DNA from: JAGTRP01 sp035255045
GTDB taxonomy: Bacteria; Pseudomonadota; Gammaproteobacteria; Burkholderiales; Rhodocyclaceae
Assembly: GCA_035255045.1 (NCBI GenBank)
Contig: DATFAA010000056.1
Coordinates: 1-30,830, forward strand
Reading direction: 5' to 3'
DNA length: 30,830 nucleotides
Part shown: one piece after another, positions 1-5,414 of the stretch
Numbering within the stretch: the first letter of the stretch is position 1
Layout of the letters: every line of letters starts with the position of its first letter
Made by a program: the position numbers and the translations under genes
Notes under the pieces: generated by a model
The model's database searches: none
What the model saw: only the letters and a program-made list of their open reading frames with translations
Told to the model about the DNA's origin: nothing

Positions 1-139
1 GCTTCCTGCCGTCGAGCTTGGACAAGGCGTCCTTGCCGTCGCAGGCCTCGACGACCTCGTACCCCGCCCCCTTGAGGGCAATGCCCACGACCTGCCGCAG
101 CGAGGCCGAGTCGTCCACGATCATGATGGTTTTTGCCAT
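1..139 (-). CDS. CheY-like response regulator receiver (partial, C-terminus outside the window)
   Basis: Only the first 46 codons are present; the gene runs off the left edge. The N-terminus MAKTIMIVDDSASLRQVV is the typical first beta strand of a CheY-type receiver, with the acidic metal-binding pair at residues 9-10. The phospho-acceptor Asp and the conserved Lys would lie outside the window. The start is 17 bp downstream of the chemotaxis receptor stop on the same strand, so the two are probably co-transcribed and the receiver may act in the same chemosensory pathway. Whether it is a single-domain CheY or has an output domain cannot be seen here. Confidence 0.85.
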   Translation of the reverse strand, partial: MAKTIMIVDDSASLRQVVGIALKGAGYEVVEACDGKDALSKLDGRK

Positions 140-156
140 GGTATTTCCGGCTGTGC

Positions 157-1344
157 TTAAAAGAAGGTGATGTCGGATTCGGCGGCCCGGCCCCGGTCCT
201 TGGTCTTGCTGGGGTCGAACTGCTCGGTGGTGCTGTACTGGGACTCGAAGCGCCGCAGCCATTCGTCCACATCCAGCTGGCCGGGCGATCCGCCGCCGGC
301 GATGGCGTGCTGCTCGTTCCCCACCCGCTGGCCGAAGCGGTCGATGTCGTTCTCGACGGCGGTGAGGATCTGGCTGATCCGGTCCTGGAACTGGAGATTG
401 ATGAGGATGGCGTCCACCTGCCGGCGGACATCTTCGCTGTTCTGCTCGAGGCGGCCCGACACCTGGGCCAGGGTGCCGGCGGCCTGGTTGAAGTCCCCCA
501 GCACCTGCTGGATGACGCTCTCGGCCTGGCTGATGGTGTTGCCATCCTTTTCCGACAGGCTGTCGGCGGCGCTGAGGGTGGCGGTGATGGCGCTGCTCAC
601 CGTTTCCACCTTCTGGCGGATGGACTTGCCGATGCTGCCGGAGAGGGTGGAGAGCTTCCGCACTTCGTCGGCGACGACGGCGAATCCCCGGCCCTGCTCG
701 CCGGCCCGGGCCGCCTCGATGGCGGCGTTGAGGGCCAGCAGGTTGGTCTGGCCGGCGATGTTGCCGACTTCCTCGGCCATGGTTTCCAGCTCGCCGGTGA
801 AGCTGCCGAGGCGGCGGATTTCCACCAGCAGGGCCTGCTTGGTCTCCAGGGCGGATCCCAGGGAGGTCACCAGGGCCAGGAGCTCACGGCGGGAGGATTC
901 GATCACCCCGAGCATGCCGTCCTTGTCGTCGGCGATGCCGCCGGCGGCCTGGCGGGAGTCGGAGATGGCGGCGGACAGGCGCTGGGAAATGTGCTGGAAC
1001 TCCTGGACCAGTTCGCCGATGGCGCTCTCGGTCTGCTGCCGGGAGCTGTTGATGTGGTTGCGCCAGCGGGGCAGCAGGGCGTCGCACAGGCGGTGGAGGC
1101 TATCCAGGTAGCCGTCGTGGCGGGCGACGCGGGCATCGTTGGCGCCGGTCGGCGGCGCGGCCGCCAGTCGCAGCCCGAGGTCGCGGCGCAGGTGGAGGCC
1201 GGCCATCAGCCCGCAGGCGGCCAAGGCCAGGGCCGACAGGAGGGCCGGCAGGCTGCCGTTGCCTGCAAGGGCGGTGAGGATGCCGCCGGCAACGGCGATT
1301 CCTGTCGTCATAACCACAGGCTTGGCACTGGTGGCGTTGGGCAT
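157..1344 (-). CDS. Methyl-accepting chemotaxis protein without a periplasmic sensor domain
   Basis: This is a 395-residue chemoreceptor. Two hydrophobic segments (about residues 11-27 and 31-50) are separated by only a few residues, so there is essentially no periplasmic ligand domain. The cytoplasmic part is a long coiled coil with the conserved signalling hairpin at about 193-225, containing QTNLLALNAAIEAARAGE, which docks CheA and CheW. Near the C-terminus QFQDRISQIL and following helices look like a further helical extension. A purine-rich Shine-Dalgarno (GAGAAGA) precedes the ATG. It lies directly upstream of a CheY-like gene. With no external sensor it probably reads a cytoplasmic or membrane-state signal or a partner protein; that is inference. 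Confidence 0.92.
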   Translation of the reverse strand: MPNATSAKPVVMTTGIAVAGGILTALAGNGSLPALLSALALAACGLMAGLHLRRDLGLRLAAAPPTGANDARVARHDGYLDSLHRLCDALLPRWRNHINSSRQQTESAIGELVQEFQHISQRLSAAISDSRQAAGGIADDKDGMLGVIESSRRELLALVTSLGSALETKQALLVEIRRLGSFTGELETMAEEVGNIAGQTNLLALNAAIEAARAGEQGRGFAVVADEVRKLSTLSGSIGKSIRQKVETVSSAITATLSAADSLSEKDGNTISQAESVIQQVLGDFNQAAGTLAQVSGRLEQNSEDVRRQVDAILINLQFQDRISQILTAVENDIDRFGQRVGNEQHAIAGGGSPGQLDVDEWLRRFESQYSTTEQFDPSKTKDRGRAAESDITFF

Positions 1345-1412
1345 GGGTCTTCTCGCTGGTTGAAACAGGGGGGATTCCGAAAAGGGCCGCAGGCGGTGAC
1401 TCCGGCGCAGTG

Positions 1413-1440
1413 ATTATGCGCAGCTGAGGTGTTTTGCTAA
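1413..1440 (-). promoter_or_regulatory. Candidate sigma70-type promoter of the chemoreceptor gene
   Basis: Read on the minus strand, TTAGCA (1435-1440) and CATAAT (1413-1418) are separated by 16 bp. This would start transcription around 1406, leaving a leader of about 60 nt before the chemoreceptor ATG. The match is moderate and was found by eye. Confidence 0.35.
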
Positions 1441-1555
1441 TTGGGGCCGGCACGGAGCCGTTTCGGGGTTTACCCGGGGTGTGACAAGGGATGTCCCGGT
1501 CAAGGGCGAGGGTAGGCGCCAGACCGGGCCTTCCGTCCGGTTACGGGGAGGTGGG

Positions 1556-2164
1556 TCAGCGGGAGACGAGGCTCATCTGCTGCACCAACTCCACCAGGGA
1601 GCCGGCATTCATCTTTTCCATGACGCTGGCGCGGTGGCTTTCCACTGTCTTGAGGCTGATGCCGAGTTCGGCGGCGATCACCTTGTTCATCTTGCCGGCG
1701 ACGATCAGGTCCAGCACCTGGCGCTCCCTCCGGCTCAGGGCGGCGAGCCGGGCCAGGACGGCCTCGTACTGCTCCGACTCGCGGCGGATTTCCTTGCTGG
1801 TGTCCAGGGCCTGCTGCACCTTGTCCACCAGGACCTGGTGGTTGAACGGCTTGGGCAGGAAATCGATGGCCCCGTTGCGCATGGCCTGGACCGCCATGGG
1901 GACGTCGCCGTGCCCGGTGATGAAGATGACGGGGATGCGGAGTTCCTGCCTGATCAGCCGTATCTGGAGTTCGAGGCCGCTGATGCCGGGCATGCGCACC
2001 TCGGTGACCAGGCAGCCGCATTCCCGGATCTGGGGATCGGAGAGGAAGTCCCGCCCGTCGGCGTAGCTCTTGACCGTGAGGCCAAGGGAGGCGAGAAGGA
2101 AGTACACGGACCGCCGCACCCCTTCGTCGTCATCCACCACGCAGACAATTTCCCTCTCGTCCAT
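1556..2164 (-). CDS. FixJ/NarL-type response regulator with Glu in place of the phospho-acceptor Asp
   Basis: A 202-residue protein with an N-terminal receiver (about 5-120) and a C-terminal LuxR-type helix-turn-helix (about 137-195, containing LSRRERQVLDLIVAG and KTVESHRASVMEKM). The acidic pair D11/D12, T83 and K105 are present, but the acceptor position reads CLVTEVRMPG: the codon at 2000-2002 is GAG, giving Glu55 where FixJ has Asp54. It therefore probably cannot be phosphorylated normally and may be constitutively active, since Glu can mimic phospho-Asp. The start at 2164 is preceded by a strong GAGGAG site; an upstream in-frame start at 2242 would add an unlikely Arg-rich stretch. No histidine kinase gene lies beside it. 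Target genes are unknown. Confidence 0.9.
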   Translation of the reverse strand: MDEREIVCVVDDDEGVRRSVYFLLASLGLTVKSYADGRDFLSDPQIRECGCLVTEVRMPGISGLELQIRLIRQELRIPVIFITGHGDVPMAVQAMRNGAIDFLPKPFNHQVLVDKVQQALDTSKEIRRESEQYEAVLARLAALSRRERQVLDLIVAGKMNKVIAAELGISLKTVESHRASVMEKMNAGSLVELVQQMSLVSR

Positions 2165-2302
2165 TCGCCATCTCCTCGAACGCTGGGATGGTGAAGAAGC
2201 CGTTGGCCCCAATCGCGCACTTCCGCTGAATTTGGCTGCCAACGCCGGGTGACCCGGCTGCGACGCCCCGTCGCCGGTTCTTCTTAGGCACCCACGAGAG
2301 AT

Positions 2303-2334
2303 TTGATCGAGGCGGCCGGCTACTGTTCGATCAA
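2303..2334. repeat. Perfect 8-bp inverted repeat TTGATCGA-N16-TCGATCAA
   Basis: The arms are 2303-2310 and 2327-2334, with centres 24 bp apart, about 140 bp upstream of the FixJ-type regulator start and in the gap after the small membrane-protein gene. The TTGAT/ATCAA half-sites recall FNR/Crp sites, but the spacing is far too long for one such site. It could be a paired operator or a weak hairpin; no T-run follows it on the minus strand. Confidence 0.4.
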
Positions 2335-2361
2335 TATCCGGCCACGGCGAGGGTAGGGCGG

Positions 2362-2571
2362 CTAGTGCTCCACGTTCATCATGATGCGGGCTCCTTCCCG
2401 GGCTTCCGCCCGGTAGGTCAGCCGCATCTTGAGGACCAGGATGCCGACGGCGAACAGGAGCAGGCCGCTGGCGATCCCCAGCTTGCCGGAAATCTTGCCC
2501 ATGGAAAGGGCGCCCACCATGAGGTAGAGGTAGGGCAGGGATTCGTAGACGAAGCGAGGCAGGTATTTCAT
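2362..2571 (-). CDS. Small two-helix membrane protein, function unknown
   Basis: A 69-residue protein starting MKYLPRFVYESLPYLYL. Two hydrophobic segments at about residues 10-24 and 31-47 are joined by a short GKISGKLG turn and followed by a basic, charged C-terminal tail, probably cytoplasmic. The start at 2571 is chosen because AGGAG lies about 5 bp upstream; an in-frame ATG at 2637 would add a Cys/His-rich stretch with no ribosome site. I do not recognise the family. Its neighbours are the P450 gene upstream and the FixJ-like regulator downstream on the same strand, separated by gaps of roughly 190-200 bp, so it is probably its own unit. Confidence 0.65.
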   Translation of the reverse strand: MKYLPRFVYESLPYLYLMVGALSMGKISGKLGIASGLLLFAVGILVLKMRLTYRAEAREGARIMMNVEH

Positions 2572-2763
2572 GGGGCTCCTTTCATGCGGCATGTTCGTTC
2601 TGCAGTGGCAGAACAGCAATTCGCATGCCAAGTCCATATCCCGGCGGCTCCGGCGGCGCAGGCGCCGCGGGACCCCTTGTCCGGGGTTCCTGGGTCCCGG
2701 AAAGGAGGGCTTCGCGTTCAGTTTTCGGGAATCGTTTCCCGGCGGCGGGAATGGGGGCCGCTA

Positions 2764-3960
2764 TCAGGGCTGGCGTTCGATCCGCAGGGGGAGCGAGGCA
2801 AAGCCGCCGGCCGGGTAGATGGCCCGGACCGGCGCCTGGCCCTCGACCAGGGAAATCCGCCAGGTGCGGGCAAGGAGGGTTTCCATGACGATGCGTAGTT
2901 CCAGCCGCGCCAGGGGGGCGCCGGGGCAGACGTGGATTCCGGCCCCGTACAGCAGGTTGAGCCCCGGGTCGCGGTCGAGTCGGAATTCATCCGGGTCGCC
3001 GAACACCGCCTCGTCGCGGTTGGCCGAGGCCCACATCAGGGTGAGGCGGTCGCCGGCCTTGAGTTGCCGGCCGCCGATCTCCACGTCCCGGGTGGCGATC
3101 CGGCGGTTGGAGATGAGGGGGGCGTGGATGCGCAGGATTTCGTCGATGGCGGCCGGCAGCAGCCCGGGCTCCCGCCGCAGCCGCTGCTGCAGGTCGGGCT
3201 CCTCGGCCAGGTAGTGGGCGAGGATGCCGACGCAGGAGGAAATGGTGGAGAGTTCCCCCACCGTCCAGTTGCGCAGGATGCTGACGATCTCCTCGTCACT
3301 CAGCGCCCTGCCGTCGATGGTCTCCCGCAGCATGCGCGTGGTGAGGTCGTCGGTGGCAGCGGGCCCCGCGGCCCGGCGGACGTCGAGCTGGTCCCGGATG
3401 TAGCGGTCGAAGTCGAGGGCGATCTGGGCCATGGCCTGGCGGTCGCCGGCCAGGGTGGCTTCCCGGTTCCGGGCGGTCCAGTGCCGCAGGGGCTCGTGCA
3501 GCTCGGCCGGCCAGCCCATGAAGGCGCACTGGATGCGGAGGGCGAAGTCCTGGGCAAAGCGGCCCGCCAGCTCGACATCCCCTTGGGCGGGGAGGGCTTC
3601 CACCAGGTCTTCCGCGATGCGCCGGCAGACGGGCTCGAACCGGGCCATCTCTTCGGGGCCGAAATAGGGTTCGATCAACTGCCGGTAGGGGGTGTGTTGC
3701 GGCGGGTCCATGCCATTGGGGACGGAGAGGTGGCTCGAAACCGCGTTGCTGAAGGTTTCATGGTCGGTGAGGGCCCGCATCACGTCACCGTGGCTGAACA
3801 GGGACCAGTGCAGGTAATCGCTGTAGGCCACCGGGCAGCGGCGGCGCATGCCGTCGTAGGCCTTGATCTGGTCTTCCAGGACAGCCGGCGAGCGGGCATC
3901 CCAATCCAGGGCTTGGGGCTGCGACCGGGAATCCCAATGCAGGCGCTCCTGCTTGCTCAT
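2764..3960 (-). CDS. Cytochrome P450
   Basis: A soluble 398-residue bacterial P450. The heme loop YGAGIHVCPG places the proximal thiolate at Cys345, and the K-helix ExxR is E274-R277. The I-helix reads VGELST at about 234-239: the position of the usual acid (Asp251 of P450cam) is Leu237 and the following Thr position is Ser238, with Glu236 and Thr239 shifted by one. This noncanonical oxygen-activation motif is seen in some bacterial P450s. The start at 3960 is preceded by GAGAGGAGA; a longer in-frame start at 4056 would add a Pro/Arg-rich stretch. No ferredoxin or ferredoxin reductase gene is nearby, so redox partners and substrate are unknown. Two IscR-like repeats lie upstream. Confidence 0.93.
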   Translation of the reverse strand: MSKQERLHWDSRSQPQALDWDARSPAVLEDQIKAYDGMRRRCPVAYSDYLHWSLFSHGDVMRALTDHETFSNAVSSHLSVPNGMDPPQHTPYRQLIEPYFGPEEMARFEPVCRRIAEDLVEALPAQGDVELAGRFAQDFALRIQCAFMGWPAELHEPLRHWTARNREATLAGDRQAMAQIALDFDRYIRDQLDVRRAAGPAATDDLTTRMLRETIDGRALSDEEIVSILRNWTVGELSTISSCVGILAHYLAEEPDLQQRLRREPGLLPAAIDEILRIHAPLISNRRIATRDVEIGGRQLKAGDRLTLMWASANRDEAVFGDPDEFRLDRDPGLNLLYGAGIHVCPGAPLARLELRIVMETLLARTWRISLVEGQAPVRAIYPAGGFASLPLRIERQP

Positions 3961-4085
3961 GACTTCTCCTCTCGTGGGTTGCCGAGTCGGTCCGTGGTTG
4001 GAACCGGGAGTCCGCGGCGCTGGCCTCGTCCGGGGATGAAGCGCCCGCTCTGGCATCCCGTCCTTGGGATGGACCGACTAATGTT

Positions 4086-4155
4086 GAGTAATTTACTCGG
4101 GTATGAGGGGGGCGGCCTTGATGCCGGTCAAAGGCAGAGTGATTTGCTCGGGTAT
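4086..4155. promoter_or_regulatory. Two 19-bp direct repeats (GAGTRATTTRCTCGGGTAT) upstream of the P450 gene; IscR-like
   Basis: Copies at 4086-4104 and 4137-4155 differ at only two of 19 positions and are spaced 51 bp start to start, 126-195 bp upstream of the P450 start. Each is itself partly palindromic (GAGT...ACTC). With its left flank, copy one matches most positions of the Type 1 IscR consensus as I recall it (ATASYYGACTRWWWYAGTCRRSTAT), notably TTGAGT and ACTCGGGTAT. A minus-strand TTGACC (4126-4131) lies between the copies and could be the -35 of the P450 promoter, whose -10 would then overlap copy one. IscR binding is inference. Confidence 0.45.
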
Positions 4156-4183
4156 TGGGCCGGGGCATTCCGGCGGGCGGAAA

Positions 4184-4213
4184 AGAAAAAAGGCCACTCG
4201 AAAGTGGCCTTTT
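4184..4213 (-). terminator. Rho-independent terminator of tRNA-Arg
   Basis: Stem AAGGCCACT (4190-4198) and AGTGGCCTT (4203-4211) with a 4-nt loop. Read on the minus strand, it is followed by a T-rich tract (TTTTTTCTTTT). It begins 12 bp after the tRNA 3' end. Confidence 0.85.
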
Positions 4214-4224
4214 CCTTGAATCAC

Positions 4225-4301
4225 TGGCGCGCCCGGCGCGATTCGAACGCACGACCCCTGCCTTCGGAGGGCAGTACTCTATCCAGCTGAGCTACGGGCG
4301 C
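4225..4301 (-). tRNA. tRNA-Arg(CCG)
   Basis: A complete 77-nt cloverleaf on the minus strand. The acceptor stem pairs GCGCCCG with CGGGCGC, and the anticodon loop CTCCGAA gives anticodon CCG, which reads the CGG Arg codon. The T loop is TTCGAAT, the discriminator base is G, and the 3' CCA is encoded (4225-4227). CGG is a common Arg codon in this GC-rich genome. A terminator follows immediately. Confidence 0.96.
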
Positions 4302-4312
4302 GAAGAAGGGCG

Positions 4313-4342
4313 CATCTTACCGGGTTTCGGCGCCACCGTCCA
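4313..4342 (-). promoter_or_regulatory. Candidate promoter of tRNA-Arg
   Basis: On the minus strand, TGGACG (4337-4342) and TAAGAT (4313-4318) are separated by 18 bp. The -10 is followed by a GC-rich discriminator (GCGCCC), as is usual for stringently controlled stable-RNA promoters. The mature tRNA starts about 11 bp further on. Confidence 0.4.
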
Positions 4343-4377
4343 TGGCAGTCACGCATATGCGGAGTCGGGACCGTCGC

Positions 4378-4383
4378 TATAAT
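4378..4383 (+). promoter_or_regulatory. Candidate -10 element (TATAAT) for the cytochrome c5 gene
   Basis: A perfect TATAAT lies 35 bp upstream of the cytochrome ATG. No convincing -35 is visible at 16-18 bp, so the promoter may need an activator. Confidence 0.4.
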
Positions 4384-4418
4384 GATTTTCCCCCCAACTC
4401 CAGCTCCGAGGTGTCAGC

Positions 4419-4865
4419 ATGGCCGAACAGCATTCTTCCCGAGGCATATTGATCGGTTCCATCGTCGCGGCAGTCGTAGTGCTGGCCATCCTGGTGCCGT
4501 TCTTCGTCACGGGCAACAGGTCGGCCAAGGCGTCCAACAACCCCGAGGACGTCGCCACCCGCATCCAGCCGGTGGCCCGCTTCGAATTGCAGAAGGCGGC
4601 AGCGCCGGCCGCCGGTGGCGGCGCCAAGGATGGCGCCACCGTCTTCAATACGGTGTGCAGCGCCTGCCACAACACCGGCGCCGCCGGGGCTCCCAAGGCC
4701 GGCGACAAGGCGGCCTGGGCGCCGCGCCTGGCCCAGGGCACCGAGACCCTCTACAAGAGCGCCCTCGGCGGCAAGGGCGCCATGCCTCCCAAGGGCGGCG
4801 CCTCCAACCTGTCCGACGACGAAGTCAAGGCAGCGGTGGATTTCCTGGTCGCCAAGGCGAAATGA
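4419..4865 (+). CDS. Membrane-anchored cytochrome c5-type monoheme cytochrome
   Basis: A 148-residue c-type cytochrome. An uncleaved N-terminal membrane helix (about 9-30) is followed by an Ala/Gly-rich linker. The single heme motif is CSACH at 80-84 and the likely axial Met ligand is M122 in AMPPKGG, the layout of cytochrome c5/c555. It should sit on the periplasmic face of the inner membrane and carry electrons in respiration. GAGG about 9 bp upstream supports the ATG. The gene appears monocistronic: the next gene is on the opposite strand and converges on it. Confidence 0.92.
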   Translation: MAEQHSSRGILIGSIVAAVVVLAILVPFFVTGNRSAKASNNPEDVATRIQPVARFELQKAAAPAAGGGAKDGATVFNTVCSACHNTGAAGAPKAGDKAAWAPRLAQGTETLYKSALGGKGAMPPKGGASNLSDDEVKAAVDFLVAKAK

Positions 4866-4907
4866 CCGGTATGGGGGCCCAGGCCTCCGTCATGTGATCC
4901 GGGCAAC

Positions 4908-4932
4908 AAAAAGGGCGCCCCGTGGGGCGCCC
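4908..4932 (-). terminator. Rho-independent terminator of the Asr-like gene
   Basis: Stem GGGCGCCC (4913-4920) and GGGCGCCC (4925-4932) with a 4-nt loop. On the minus strand it is followed by TTTTTGTT. A second hairpin (4934-4968, GGTCAGGCCTGC pairing with GCAGGC-GG-CTGACC, two bases bulged) lies between it and the stop codon, giving two stems in tandem. It may also help separate the convergent cytochrome transcript. Confidence 0.85.
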
Positions 4933-4968
4933 CGGTCAGGCCTGCTTTTGGAGGGCAGGCGGCTGACC

Positions 4969-5274
4969 TTACTTGCTGGCCGGTTCGGCCGGAGTAGCCG
5001 GGGTTGCCGACTCGCTCTTGGTGCTCTTCTTGTGGGTCCGCTTCGCCTTGCGGTGGGGCTTGGTGGTGGCCTTGTCGCCGGCGTTGGTGGCGGTCTCGGT
5101 CTTCATTTCGGGAGCCTTGCCGGTCGCGGCATCGGGACCGCCGACCTTGCTCTGGGAAGTGCCGGTCTGGGTGCTGTCGGCGGCGGCGACCTGCTGGGCG
5201 GCCGGCTTGGCGTCGGCGGCGTGGGCGATACCGAAGGCGGCGGCGATGGCGAGGGCAATCAGTTGCTTGGTCAT
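4969..5274 (-). CDS. Small secreted Lys/Ala/Thr-rich protein, resembling acid-shock protein Asr
   Basis: A 101-residue protein with a clear signal peptide (MTKQLIALAIAAAFGIAHA, cleavage near residue 20). The mature part is low-complexity, rich in Ala, Thr and Lys, with a basic core KPHRKAKRTHKKSTK and a Pro/Ala/Ser tail; there is no Cys and no hydrophobic core, so it is likely disordered in the periplasm. Size, composition and layout recall enterobacterial Asr, although homology cannot be shown because low-complexity sequence converges easily. AGGAG precedes the start by 9 bp. It has its own terminator, and its promoter region carries OmpR-like tandem repeats. Confidence 0.7.
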   Translation of the reverse strand: MTKQLIALAIAAAFGIAHAADAKPAAQQVAAADSTQTGTSQSKVGGPDAATGKAPEMKTETATNAGDKATTKPHRKAKRTHKKSTKSESATPATPAEPASK

Positions 5275-5342
5275 GGGCTTATCTCCTGAAGGGGGTCGGT
5301 CAGCAGTTTTTTCGGCGCCGCGTCATCGCAGCGCCGTGCTGG

Positions 5343-5371
5343 GAATAACGCGCCTCGTCTCGGGCCGGTAA
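5343..5371 (-). promoter_or_regulatory. Candidate promoter of the Asr-like gene
   Basis: On the minus strand, TTACCG (5366-5371) and TTATTC (5343-5348) have an optimal 17-bp spacer. Neither hexamer is strong, which fits activator dependence. The tandem repeats at 5383-5412 begin 11 bp upstream of the -35. Confidence 0.4.
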
Positions 5372-5382
5372 TCAGCAAGAGC

Positions 5383-5412
5383 GTAACCCTCTGTAACCGT
5401 CTGTGACGGCCC
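5383..5412 (-). promoter_or_regulatory. Three tandem 10-bp repeats, OmpR/RstA-like activator site
   Basis: On the minus strand the three decamers begin GTCACAGACG-like, GTTACAGAGG and GTTACGCTCT (registers on the plus strand 5403-5412, 5393-5402 and 5383-5392). A GTTACA core repeated every 10 bp is typical of OmpR-family response regulators. The site ends just upstream of a weak promoter. The regulator itself is not in the window. Confidence 0.45.
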
Positions 5413-5414
5413 GA

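Noticed and set aside
2633..2763. Several short hairpins between the P450 stop and the small membrane-protein gene, such as CGGGAA-TCGT-TTCCCG
   Set aside because: No T-run follows on the minus strand, so I could not support a terminator; short GC stems are frequent by chance here.
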